A program made the position numbers and the translations under genes. The notes under the pieces are model-generated. The model had not been told where the DNA came from. It worked only from the letters and a program-made list of their open reading frames with translations, and searched no databases. DNA of 64,000 nucleotides from an uncultured Eubacteriales bacterium (GTDB taxonomy: Bacteria; Bacillota; Clostridia; Christensenellales; Aristaeellaceae), in the NCBI GenBank assembly GCA_902778055.1, contig CACYWL010000006.1:45082-109081 (forward strand), in the 5' to 3' direction. Positions 7,467 through 15,771 of the stretch are shown here, in pieces. Positions within the stretch are counted from its first letter, which is position 1. Each line of letters opens with the position of its first letter.

Positions 7467-8540
7467 ATGAAGAAGAATCTGAGACTGATCCTCTCCCTGG
7501 TGGCGGTCGCGGTGCTCTTTTTCCTGGCCTGGCTGGTGGAGAAGACGGAAGGGACCCAGTCCATGGCGGTGACCGTGCTGCAGAAGGGCGCGGTCTATGC
7601 CCTGATCGCGGTGTCCATGAACCTGCTGAACGGCTTTACGGGGCTCTTTTCCCTGGGCCAGGCGGGCTTCATGCTGGTGGGCGCCTATACCTACGCGGTG
7701 CTGACCATCCCCATGGCCAAGCGGGCCGCGGTGTATCAGTACTATGACGGCGGCTGGGTCCAGTTCACCATCGGGTTCCTGCCCGCCCTGCTGGCGGCCG
7801 GCGCGGTGGCGGCGGTCTTTGCCGCGCTGATCGGGCTGCCGGTGCTGCGGCTGAAGGGGGACTATCTGGCCATCGCCACCCTGGGCTTCGCCGAAATTAT
7901 CCGGGCGATCGTGCAGTGGGACGGCATCGGGCCCCTGACCAACGGCTCCAACCTGCTGAAAACCTATCCGACGCTGAAAAACATCATGCCGGGCAACACG
8001 GTGCTCTTCACCTTCCTGGTGGTGGGACTGTGTATCGGGCTGATCCTGCTGCTGATCAACTCGACCTACGGCCGGGCCTTCAAGGCCATCCGGGACGATG
8101 AGACGGCGGCCGAGGCCATGGGCATCAACCTTTTCCACCACAAGCAGATGGCCTTTGTGATCTCCAGCTTCTTCGCCGGCATCGGCGGCGCGCTGCTGGC
8201 CATGTATCAGGGCTCGCTGCAGGCCAACAGCTTCAAGAGCTCCATGACCTATGAAATCCTGCTGATCGTCGTGATCGGCGGGCTGGGCTCCGTGTCCGGC
8301 AGCGTCCTGGCCAGCTTCCTGTTCATCGCGGCCAGCGAGTGGTGGCTGCGGTTCCTGGATTCGGAGATGCTGATCGGGGACTTCCAGGTGCCGCTGCTGG
8401 CGCCCGGCTTCCGGATGGTGGTCTTCTCCGTGGTCATCATGGTGGTCGTGCTGTTCTTCCGGAAGGGAATCATGGGGGATCGGGAGCTCTGGGAGCTCGG
8501 ATCCCGGCGCGGCGCGAAGGAGGGCAGGAAAAAGGCATGA
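7467..8540 (+). CDS. livM: Branched-chain amino acid ABC transporter, permease
   Basis: A 357-residue LivM-family permease. An N-terminal hydrophobic segment is followed by LNGFTGLFSLGQAGFMLVGAY, LRLKGDYLAIATLGFAEI, the cytoplasmic coupling loop IRDDETAAEAMGINLF and the VIGGLGSVSGSV helix, all typical of the family. It forms the transmembrane channel with LivH. The last four bases overlap the start of livG (ATGA), so translation of the ATPase is coupled. Confidence 0.95.
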   Translation: MKKNLRLILSLVAVAVLFFLAWLVEKTEGTQSMAVTVLQKGAVYALIAVSMNLLNGFTGLFSLGQAGFMLVGAYTYAVLTIPMAKRAAVYQYYDGGWVQFTIGFLPALLAAGAVAAVFAALIGLPVLRLKGDYLAIATLGFAEIIRAIVQWDGIGPLTNGSNLLKTYPTLKNIMPGNTVLFTFLVVGLCIGLILLLINSTYGRAFKAIRDDETAAEAMGINLFHHKQMAFVISSFFAGIGGALLAMYQGSLQANSFKSSMTYEILLIVVIGGLGSVSGSVLASFLFIAASEWWLRFLDSEMLIGDFQVPLLAPGFRMVVFSVVIMVVVLFFRKGIMGDRELWELGSRRGAKEGRKKA

Positions 8541-9391
8541 GCGAGGAAAGGAAAAACGTCCTCCGGCTGGAGGATATCACCATGCAGTTCGGCGGCGTGG
8601 TGGCCATCAACAACCTGAGCATGGAGGTCAACGAGGGCGAGATCGTGGCGCTGATCGGGCCGAACGGCGCGGGAAAGACCACTGCCTTCAACTGCATCAC
8701 CGGGGTGTATGAGCCCACCAACGGCGCGGTGTATTTCCACGGAAAGCCCATCGCGGTGAACCATCCGACGGGAAAGATGGTCCGGCAGTACGCGGGCATC
8801 AACGGGGAGAAATACCTGAAGGAACCGGTGGTCGCCCCTTCCGCGGATAAAATCACCGCCCTGGGCATCGCCCGGACCTTCCAGAACATCCGCCTGTTCA
8901 AGAGCCAGACGGCCTTTGAAAACGTGCTGATCGCGACCCATCTGCGCCGCACCAGCAATTTCCTGACCGCCACCTTCCGCCTGAACCGGAAGGAGGAAAA
9001 GGCCATGCGGGAGAAGGCCATGAGCCTGCTGGAGACCGTGGGGCTGAAGGACGAGGCGGACGAGCTGGCGACCAGCCTGCCCTACGGCAAGCAGCGGAGG
9101 CTGGAGATCGCCCGGGCGCTGGCGACGCAGCCGACCCTGCTGCTGCTGGATGAGCCGGCGGCGGGTATGAACCCCCAGGAGACGGACGAGCTGGGTGAGT
9201 TCATCGTGGACATCAAGAACCGCTTTCACCTGACGGTCCTGATGATCGAGCATCACATGAACCTGGTCATGGATATTTCGGACCGGATCTACGTGCTGGA
9301 TTTCGGGAAGCAAATTGCCCAGGGCACCCCGGAGGAGGTTCAGCGCAATCCGGTGGTCATCTCGGCATATCTGGGGGTGGAGGAAGAATGA
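8537..9391 (+). CDS. livG: Branched-chain amino acid ABC transporter, ATP-binding protein
   Basis: A 284-residue ABC ATPase with Walker A GPNGAGKTT (about residues 36-44), the LivG-type signature LPYGKQRRLEIARAL, Walker B LLLLDEPAAGMNP and the switch histidine (IEHHMN). The segment between Walker A and signature is long and includes the family stretch GIARTFQNIRLF. The ATG at 8537 is set by the four-base overlap with livM and by the N-terminus LRLEDITMQFGGVVA. The next gene starts four bases inside its end. Confidence 0.95.
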   Translation: MSEERKNVLRLEDITMQFGGVVAINNLSMEVNEGEIVALIGPNGAGKTTAFNCITGVYEPTNGAVYFHGKPIAVNHPTGKMVRQYAGINGEKYLKEPVVAPSADKITALGIARTFQNIRLFKSQTAFENVLIATHLRRTSNFLTATFRLNRKEEKAMREKAMSLLETVGLKDEADELATSLPYGKQRRLEIARALATQPTLLLLDEPAAGMNPQETDELGEFIVDIKNRFHLTVLMIEHHMNLVMDISDRIYVLDFGKQIAQGTPEEVQRNPVVISAYLGVEEE

Positions 9392-10107
9392 GCCTGCTGA
9401 AAGTGACGGATCTGATTGTCAGCTACGGCGGCATCGAGGCCCTGAAGGGCATCTCCTTTGAGGTGGCTCAGGGGCAGATCGTGACCCTGATCGGCGCCAA
9501 CGGCGCGGGAAAGAGCACGACCCTGCGGACCATCTCCGGCCTGGTCCGGCCGAAGGAGGGCCGGGTCTATTTCGAGGGCCGGGACATCACGGATTTCGGA
9601 ACGCAGAAAATCGTGGAGACCGGCATCGCCATGGTGCCGGAGGGACGGCGGGTTTTCGCGAACCTGTCCGTGCTGGAAAACCTGCGGATCGGGGCCTATC
9701 TCCGGAAGGACCGGGAGGTCATCGAGCAGGATATCCAGTATGTCTATGACCTCTTCCCCCGGCTGAGGGAGCGGTCCTGGCAGCTGGCGGGCACCCTCTC
9801 CGGCGGCGAGCAGCAGATGCTGGCGGTGGGCCGGGCGATGATGACCCGCCCGAAGCTGATCATGATGGACGAGCCCAGCCTGGGCCTGGCGCCCCTGGTG
9901 GTGAAGGACATCTTCCGGATCATCCAGACCCTGAAGGAGACGGGGATGACGGTGCTTCTGATCGAGCAGAACGCCAACGCGGCGCTGCACGCCTGCGACT
10001 TTGCCTATGTGCTGGAGACCGGGCGGATCACCATGCAGGGCACCGGGGAGGAGCTGCTGGCCAGCTCCGCGATCCAGGAGGCCTATCTGGGAAAGACGGG
10101 AAAGTGA
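9388..10107 (+). CDS. livF: Branched-chain amino acid ABC transporter, ATP-binding protein
   Basis: A 239-residue ABC ATPase of the LivF type. It has Walker A GANGAGKST, the hallmark MVPEGRRVFANLSVLENL, signature LSGGEQQMLAVGRAM, Walker B IMMDEPSLGLAP and a switch histidine replaced by Gln in LLIEQNANAAL, which is normal for LivF. It starts in an ATGA overlap with livG and forms the heterodimeric motor with it. The operon ends here with two hairpins. Confidence 0.95.
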   Translation: MSLLKVTDLIVSYGGIEALKGISFEVAQGQIVTLIGANGAGKSTTLRTISGLVRPKEGRVYFEGRDITDFGTQKIVETGIAMVPEGRRVFANLSVLENLRIGAYLRKDREVIEQDIQYVYDLFPRLRERSWQLAGTLSGGEQQMLAVGRAMMTRPKLIMMDEPSLGLAPLVVKDIFRIIQTLKETGMTVLLIEQNANAALHACDFAYVLETGRITMQGTGEELLASSAIQEAYLGKTGK

Positions 10108-10141
10108 AGGAAGCATCCGGGCGGGGACCCGCCCGGGTTTT

Positions 10142-10171
10142 CCGGGCCGCGGTTGCGGCCCGGCTTTTTTT
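10142..10171 (+). terminator. Terminator of the liv operon
   Basis: CCGGGCCGC and GCGGCCCGG form a perfect 9-bp stem with a GGTT loop, followed by C and a run of T. A second GC-rich hairpin (10117-10136, CCGGGCGG/CCGCCCGG) lies just upstream, so termination is likely efficient. Confidence 0.9.
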
Positions 10172-10181
10172 ACGGTATACT
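10153..10181 (+). promoter_or_regulatory. Probable promoter of the PEP mutase fusion gene, overlapping the liv terminator
   Basis: TTGCGG, a 17-base spacer and TATACT, about 50 bases upstream of the ATG. The -35 hexamer lies in the loop and descending arm of the liv terminator. The -10 is strong and the -35 moderate. Confidence 0.5.
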
Positions 10182-10231
10182 TTTCCCTCGGAAATGGCTC
10201 GGAAAGAGCGGCGGGGAGGCGTACGGATCTG

Positions 10232-12238
10232 ATGAAGGCGCTGATTCTGAACTCGGGGCTGGGCTCCCGGATGGGGGTCCTGACGGGTGAACATCCCAAA
10301 TGCATGACGGAAATCGGCCCGGGGGAGACGATTCTGTCCCGTCAGCTGCGCATGCTGGCGGATTACGGCATCCGGGAGGCGGTCATGACGACTGGATACC
10401 GGGAGGAGGTGCTCCGGAGCTACTGCGAGTCCCTGGAGCTCCCGGTGAAGATCACCTTTGTGCATAACCCGGTCTATGACCGGACCAACTATATCTATTC
10501 CATTTACTGCGCCCGGGAGCATCTGGAGGGGGACCTGCTGCTGATGCACGGGGATCTGGTCTTTGAAAACGAGGTCCTGGACCGGATGCTGGCCTCCCCG
10601 GTCTCCTGCATGGCGGTGTCCTCTGCCCTGCCCCTGCCGGAGAAGGATTTCAAGGCCCAGCTCCGGGACGGCGAGGTGCAGCGGGTCGGGGTGGACCTGT
10701 TCGAAAACGCGGCGGCGGCCCAGCCCCTGTACCGGCTTCGCGGGGAGGACTGGAAGCTCTGGCTGGAGAAGATTTCGGAGTTCTGCGAAAGGGGCGAGAC
10801 CGGCGTATACGCGGAGAACGCCCTGAACGCCCTGGAGGGGCGGGCCCATATCGCGGCGATGGATCTCGGGGAGCTGCTCTGCTCGGAGATCGACAATCCG
10901 GAGGATCTGGCCGCGGTCTCGGAGCGGCTCCGCCGGGTGGAGCGCCGGACGGTCTACATGTGCTTTTCCGCGGACATGTTGCACGGGGGGCATATCGCCA
11001 TCCTGCAGAAGGCCCGCCGGCTGGGCCGGCTGATCATCGGCGTCCTGTCGGATGAGGCGGTCGCTTCCTACAAGCGCTTCCCCCTGGTGCCCGCCTCGGA
11101 GCGGATGGCCCTCTTCTCCCAGGTGGCCGGGGTCTGGAAGGTCGTGGAGCAGAAAACCCTCTCCTACCGGGAAAATCTGGAGAAATACCGGCCGGACATC
11201 GTGGTTCACGGGGATGACTGGGTCTCCGGCTTCCAGCAGCCCATCCGGCAGGAGGTGCTCTCCGTGCTGGCCGGATACGGCGGGCGGCTGGTGGAGTTTC
11301 CCTATTCCTCGGATTCGAAATACCGGGCCATGGAGTCCCGGGCCCGGGCGGAGCTCTCCCTGCCGGATCTGCGGCGGGCGCGGCTGCGCCGGCTGCTGGA
11401 GATGAAGGGCCTGGTCACGGCGCTGGAGGCCCACAGCGGCATCACGGGGCTCATTGTGGAAAAGACGGTGGTGCACGAAAACGGGGGCACCCGCCAGTTT
11501 GACGCCATGTGGATTTCCAGCCTGTGCGACAGCACGGCCAAGGGCAAGCCGGATATCGAGCTGGTGGATATGACCTCCCGCTTCCGCACGATCGACGACA
11601 TCATGGAGGTCACGACCAAGCCGATCATCTTCGACGGGGATACCGGCGGGCTGACGGAGCACTTCGTCTATACCGTGCGCTCCCTGGAGCGCATGGGGGT
11701 CTCCATGGTGATCATCGAGGACAAGACCGGGCTGAAGAAGAACAGCCTCTTCGGGACCGAGGCGGCCCAGACCCAGGACAGCATCGAGCACTTCTGCGCC
11801 AAGATCCGGGCGGGCAAGGCCGCCCAGAAAACCCGGGATTTCATGATCTGCGCCCGGATCGAAAGCCTGATCCTGGAGAAGGGCATGGAGGACGCGCTGG
11901 CGCGGGCCTTCGCCTACCGGGAGGCCGGGGCGGACGCGATCATGATTCACAGCCGCCGGAAGGATCCCTCGGAGATCCGGGAGTTCATCCGCCGGTTCCG
12001 GGAGCGGGACGCGGCGACGCCGCTGGTGCTCGTGCCCACCTCCTTCAACAGCGTCCGGGAGGAAGAATGGAAGGCCATGGGCGCGAACATCATCATTTAT
12101 GCCAACCAGCTGACCCGCACCGGCTTTCCCGCCATGCGGGAGGCGGCGGAGACGATTCTCCGCTGCCGGCGCGCTCAGGAATGCGATGAAAAATGCATGA
12201 GCATTCAGGAGATCATCACCCTGATCCCCGAGGAATAA
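10232..12238 (+). CDS. Three-domain nucleotidyltransferase-cytidylyltransferase-PEP mutase protein
   Basis: A 668-residue fusion. Residues 1-235 are a sugar-phosphate-type NTP transferase (LNSGLGSRMG, then GEHPKCMTEIG and MHGDLVFEN). Residues 237-370 are a glycerol-3-phosphate/choline-phosphate cytidylyltransferase-like domain with HGGH at 251-254. Residues 385-668 are a phosphoenolpyruvate mutase domain with FDGDTGG and EDKTGLKKNS at about 496-505, which matches the EDKxxxKxNS motif of true PEP mutases. PEP mutase makes phosphonopyruvate, the first C-P bond step. The two transferase domains suggest activation of a phosphonate (or phosphocholine-like) head group as a CMP ester for attachment to lipid or glycan. 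No phosphonopyruvate decarboxylase or transaminase is adjacent, so the product is unresolved. Confidence 0.88.
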   Translation: MKALILNSGLGSRMGVLTGEHPKCMTEIGPGETILSRQLRMLADYGIREAVMTTGYREEVLRSYCESLELPVKITFVHNPVYDRTNYIYSIYCAREHLEGDLLLMHGDLVFENEVLDRMLASPVSCMAVSSALPLPEKDFKAQLRDGEVQRVGVDLFENAAAAQPLYRLRGEDWKLWLEKISEFCERGETGVYAENALNALEGRAHIAAMDLGELLCSEIDNPEDLAAVSERLRRVERRTVYMCFSADMLHGGHIAILQKARRLGRLIIGVLSDEAVASYKRFPLVPASERMALFSQVAGVWKVVEQKTLSYRENLEKYRPDIVVHGDDWVSGFQQPIRQEVLSVLAGYGGRLVEFPYSSDSKYRAMESRARAELSLPDLRRARLRRLLEMKGLVTALEAHSGITGLIVEKTVVHENGGTRQFDAMWISSLCDSTAKGKPDIELVDMTSRFRTIDDIMEVTTKPIIFDGDTGGLTEHFVYTVRSLERMGVSMVIIEDKTGLKKNSLFGTEAAQTQDSIEHFCAKIRAGKAAQKTRDFMICARIESLILEKGMEDALARAFAYREAGADAIMIHSRRKDPSEIREFIRRFRERDAATPLVLVPTSFNSVREEEWKAMGANIIIYANQLTRTGFPAMREAAETILRCRRAQECDEKCMSIQEIITLIPEE

Positions 12239-12322
12239 GGCGGTTCCGCGTTTTCGGCGGGAGGGGGCGCGCCCGGTTTTCCGCCGGAGGCGCGTGCTGA
12301 AGGAGGCGAAGGGTTTACCCAT

Positions 12323-13240
12323 ATGGATACCATTCAGATTCTGGTCCGGCAGATCCTGCAGATGTTTCTGCTGGGCGGGCTGGGCTTCTGCCTGTACCGG
12401 GGCGGGAAGGTTTCCGCGGAGGGCAGCCGGGCCCTGGGCAATATTCTGATCTATCTGGCGCTGCCGGCGACGATCATCAACGGCTTTCTGGTCGAGCGGA
12501 CGGAGGCGCACCTGCTGGGGATTCTGTACAGCGCCGTCGGCGCGGCGGTCCTGCTGCTGCTCTCGATGCTGATCTCCCGGGCGTTTTTCCGCCGGGATCC
12601 GATCGCCTCCTTCGCCGGCGCCTTCTCCAATCCGGGGTTCTTCGGCATCCCGCTGATCATCGCCTCCGCCGGGCAGGGCGCGGTGTTCTATGTGGCCGCC
12701 TTCGTGGCCTTCCTGAACATCGGCCAGTGGACCTACGGCGTGTCCCTGCTGACGGGGCGGCCGCTCCGGGAGGGGCTCCGGTGGAAGCAGCTGATCCGGG
12801 CGCCCTTCATGATCGCGGTGCTGATCGGACTGGCGCTGTTTCTGGGCGAAATCCGGCTGCCGGAGGTGCTCCGGGGCTGCCTGAGCACGGTGGCCTCCCT
12901 GAATACGCCTCTGGCGATGTTCACCGTGGGCATCTATCTGGCGCAGACCGAGATCCGGCAGCTTTTCACCCGGGGAAAGCTGTATCTGGTGGCCCTGGTC
13001 CGGCTGGGAATCATCCCGCTGGCGGGGCTGCTGCTGCTGGCCCTGGTGCCGGAGGCGTATCATGACATGAAGCTGGCGCTGCTGCTGGCGGTTTCCTGCC
13101 CGGTGGGCTCCAATGTGGCGGTTTACGCCCAGCTCCACGGAAAGGACTATCCCTACGCGGTGGAAACGGTCGTGGTTTCCACGCTGCTGTCCATTCTGTC
13201 CATCCCGGCGGTGGTCTGGGCGGCGCAGCAGCTCTGGTAA
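12323..13240 (+). CDS. AEC-family transporter (auxin efflux carrier/malate permease type)
   Basis: A 305-residue protein with about ten hydrophobic helices in two halves, as in the AEC family. It has the family stretch AFSNPGFFGIPLI in the first half and NTPLAMFTVGIYLA in the second. Bacterial members are secondary carriers for organic acids such as malate or malonate; the substrate here is unknown. A strong AAGGAGGCGAAGG site precedes the ATG. It lies 84 bases after the PEP mutase fusion, and a functional link to that gene is only a guess from position. Confidence 0.9.
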   Translation: MDTIQILVRQILQMFLLGGLGFCLYRGGKVSAEGSRALGNILIYLALPATIINGFLVERTEAHLLGILYSAVGAAVLLLLSMLISRAFFRRDPIASFAGAFSNPGFFGIPLIIASAGQGAVFYVAAFVAFLNIGQWTYGVSLLTGRPLREGLRWKQLIRAPFMIAVLIGLALFLGEIRLPEVLRGCLSTVASLNTPLAMFTVGIYLAQTEIRQLFTRGKLYLVALVRLGIIPLAGLLLLALVPEAYHDMKLALLLAVSCPVGSNVAVYAQLHGKDYPYAVETVVVSTLLSILSIPAVVWAAQQLW

Positions 13241-13372
13241 GCGCGCGGCCGCTCCGGAAGGGGCGGAGGCAGCGGCCCGGAACCGGGGCGGAAGCCGCGG
13301 CGCGGTTCAGGCGCGGGCGGCCGGCGGTCGGGCCCCGGGGCGACAATACTATGTGAAAAAGAGGAACGGAAA

Positions 13373-14101
13373 ATGAGCAGACTGGGAGATCTGATCCGCA
13401 CGGAGCGGATCCGTCAGAAGCTGACCCCGAAGCAGGTGGCGCGGAAATGCGGCGTCAGCGAAAGCTATCTCATGGCCGTCGAGGCGGGTACCCGGATCAT
13501 CGGGGACGATCAGGCCCGGCGGATTCTGAAGACCATCGGCCTGAAGCAGCAGAACGAGGCGGAGTTTACCCTGGACGACATCGCCGCCACGGTGGACCTG
13601 GCCCAGGTGCGGCCGGCCCTGGCCGCGAAGGCGGCCGCCCCGAAGCCGAAGGAGGCGGAGAAGGTGGCCTCCACGGAGGAGAAGGACGAGGGCGTGGCCG
13701 GCAGCATCTGGCTGGACGCGCTGCAGAGCGTGCTGAAGCGGGTGCCGGTCATGAACGCGGTGATGAAGCCGGTGCGGTACAAGCTGGTGCCGGTGGAGAA
13801 CGGGCGCATCGAGGGGGCGAACCCGGACAAGGTGTTCTTCTTCCTCGCGCCGGACGACAGCATGCGGGGCTTCCGGATTCACCGGGGGGATACCGTGCTG
13901 ACGGTGCCGGCCCAGAGCCCCGTGGACGGCGCGGTGATGCTGATCAATTACGGCGAGCACCGGTATCTGCGGAAGATCAGGGTCCTGAACGACCGGCAGG
14001 TGCTCCTGCAGAGCTATGACCGGGAGTATGAGCAGGAAACCGCGGACATCGCCGATGTCGGCTTCCTGGCCCGCTGCGTGCAGGTCACCTTCGAGCTGTA
14101 A
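13373..14101 (+). CDS. HTH (XRE) regulator with S24/LexA-like C-terminal domain
   Basis: A 242-residue protein. Residues 3-65 form a Cro/CI-type helix-turn-helix (LGDLIRTERIRQKLTPKQVA, CGVSESYLMAVEAGTR). An Ala/Lys/Glu-rich linker leads to a C-terminal S24-like fold with PDDSMRGFRIHRGDTVLTVP and YLRKIRVL. The Ser of DDSM and the Lys of LRKI sit where the catalytic dyad of LexA-type self-cleaving repressors is found. Whether self-cleavage occurs is unknown, because no clear Ala-Gly cleavage site was recognised. It could respond to stress or DNA damage. It is a single gene with hairpins downstream. Confidence 0.8.
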   Translation: MSRLGDLIRTERIRQKLTPKQVARKCGVSESYLMAVEAGTRIIGDDQARRILKTIGLKQQNEAEFTLDDIAATVDLAQVRPALAAKAAAPKPKEAEKVASTEEKDEGVAGSIWLDALQSVLKRVPVMNAVMKPVRYKLVPVENGRIEGANPDKVFFFLAPDDSMRGFRIHRGDTVLTVPAQSPVDGAVMLINYGEHRYLRKIRVLNDRQVLLQSYDREYEQETADIADVGFLARCVQVTFEL

Positions 14102-14197
14102 GCGCCGGAACGGGCGGCTCCCCGGGCTCCGCGCCGCGCATATATGCGCAGGCGGAACCTGAATTTTATGGTTCCGGCGGTTTGCCCTGAAAATACA

Positions 14198-14226
14198 TTG
14201 CATCCCGGGTTAAATTGATGTAAACT
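14198..14226 (+). promoter_or_regulatory. Probable promoter upstream of the DUF1015 gene
   Basis: TTGCAT, a 17-base spacer and TAAACT. It lies in the 334-base gap between the S24-type regulator and the DUF1015 gene, about 210 bases from that start. The predicted RNA would begin at or inside the hairpin at 14230. The same gap also holds a palindrome, GCGCATATATGCGC, near 14135, of unknown meaning. Confidence 0.5.
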
Positions 14227-14229
14227 GTA

Positions 14230-14256
14230 GCCATCCATGCGGGGATGGCTTCTTTT
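14230..14256 (+). terminator. Hairpin with T-rich tail, terminator or leader attenuator
   Basis: GCCATCC and GGATGGC form a 7-bp stem with a 6-base loop, followed by TTCTTTT. It could end the transcript of the upstream regulator. Because it lies just after a promoter-like sequence, it could also form the 5' end of the DUF1015 leader, followed by a second small hairpin, TTCCCCTGAAGGGGAA, near 14261-14276. Confidence 0.55.
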
Positions 14257-14435
14257 AGTGTTCCCCTGAAGGGGAAAAGAAAATCCACGTGAAAGAGATC
14301 CCGGGTCCGGCGCGGGCGAGCCGGAGCGTTCTTGAACAGCCTTCGGCCGGGAGGGCCCTTCCGCCGCCGCGAAAAGCCGGCGGCCGGGCGCGGTCTCTGG
14401 CCGGAGCATCAAAACAACAGAAGGAGAGCTGAGCC

Positions 14436-15692
14436 ATGTCTGAGAAGCGAGCTGCGTTCCGTCCGGCGGAAATTCTGCTTCCGGGGGCGGGGACTGCCCC
14501 GGAGACCTGGGCTTGTCTGGCCTGCGATCAGTATACCTCCCAGCCGGAATACTGGGAAAAAACGGAGGAAATCGTCGGGGATCATCCCTCCACGCTGAGG
14601 ATGATGCTTCCGGAGTGCTGGCTCGGGGAGAGCGACAGCCGGATTCCGGCGATCCACGGGGCCATGGCGGACTATCTGCGCCGGGGGATCCTGACCCCCG
14701 CGGTGCGGAACGGGTTTGTCCTCTGCCGGCGCAGGACCGCCTCCGGCACCCGGCTGGGCCTGGTGGGCACGGTGGACCTGGAGCAGTACGATTATGCCCC
14801 GGGGAGCAAAACCCCGGTCCGCCCGACGGAAAAGACCATCGCGGAGCGGCTCCCGGCCCGGCTGAAGATCCGGCGCGGCGCGCCCCTGGAGCTGACCCAT
14901 ATCCTGATCCTGATCGACGATCCGGAGCGGACGGTGCTGGAGCCCCTGGACGACCGGGCGGAGTCGCTGCGGAAGCTGTACGATTTTGACCTCATGCAGG
15001 GCGGCGGGCATCTGACGGGCTATGCCGTCGAAAGGCCGGAGGACGTGGCCGGCGTGCAGGATGCCCTGGAGGCCCTGGAGCAGGGCCTGGGCGAGGATCC
15101 GCTGCTGCTGGCCGTCGGCGACGGGAACCACAGCCTGGCCACGGCGCGGGCCTGCTGGAATGAGATCAAAAAGACCCTGAGCGAGGAGGAGCGGGAGAAC
15201 CATCCGGCCCGGTTCGCCCTCTGCGAGATCGAGAATATTCACGACCCGGCCCTGCGCTTTGAGCCGATTCACCGCCTGATCACCGGCACGACGCCGGAGG
15301 AGCTGTACGACTGCTGGGAGCGGTACGCCGAGGAGCGGGGGATGAGCGTCTCCGAGGAGGGCGAGGGCCATACCTTCACCATGGCGATCCGGAAGGACGA
15401 ATACCCGGTGGTGGTCCGGCGGCCGGAGGGCGCCATTCCCTGCGAGACGATCCAGCTTTTCCTGGATGATTTTCTTGCCGGGCATCCCGAGGCGGCCATC
15501 GACTATATCCACGGGGCGGATACGCTGCGCCGGCTGGCGCAGAAGAAGGACGCGGTGGGCTTCATCCTGCCGGACATCGACAAGCGGACCTTCTTTGAGG
15601 ATGTGAAGAAGCTGGGCGTGCTTCCGCGGAAGACCTTCTCCATGGGCGAGGCGGACGAGAAGCGCTTCTACATGGAGTGCAAGCGGATCTGA
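14436..15692 (+). CDS. DUF1015-family protein
   Basis: A 418-residue protein of the DUF1015 family, recognised by the invariant motif AVGDGNHSLATARA near the middle, the N-terminal WACLACDQYTSQPEYW and the C-terminal GFILPDIDKRTFF. The length is normal for the family. DUF1015 proteins are widespread in clostridia and often lie near serine or 3-phosphoglycerate metabolism genes, but no biochemical function is firmly established. Here it stands alone after a long leader (GGAGAGCTGAGCC ribosome binding site), 79 bases upstream of the GH5 gene. Confidence 0.88.
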   Translation: MSEKRAAFRPAEILLPGAGTAPETWACLACDQYTSQPEYWEKTEEIVGDHPSTLRMMLPECWLGESDSRIPAIHGAMADYLRRGILTPAVRNGFVLCRRRTASGTRLGLVGTVDLEQYDYAPGSKTPVRPTEKTIAERLPARLKIRRGAPLELTHILILIDDPERTVLEPLDDRAESLRKLYDFDLMQGGGHLTGYAVERPEDVAGVQDALEALEQGLGEDPLLLAVGDGNHSLATARACWNEIKKTLSEEERENHPARFALCEIENIHDPALRFEPIHRLITGTTPEELYDCWERYAEERGMSVSEEGEGHTFTMAIRKDEYPVVVRRPEGAIPCETIQLFLDDFLAGHPEAAIDYIHGADTLRRLAQKKDAVGFILPDIDKRTFFEDVKKLGVLPRKTFSMGEADEKRFYMECKRI

Positions 15693-15771
15693 GCCCGGCG
15701 GACGGAGGAAAAATAACGGCGGAGGGCGCCGGTTCCGCGGGGCGGAGAACGGGAAGGGACGGTGGATCGGC

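Noticed and set aside
10028..13138. A very long open frame (about 1,036 codons) on the minus strand opposite the PEP mutase and AEC transporter genes
   Set aside because: In GC-rich DNA the complementary frame often lacks stops. The translation is rich in His/Arg/Pro/Gly with no domain, and no ribosome site precedes it; the plus-strand genes are clearly real.
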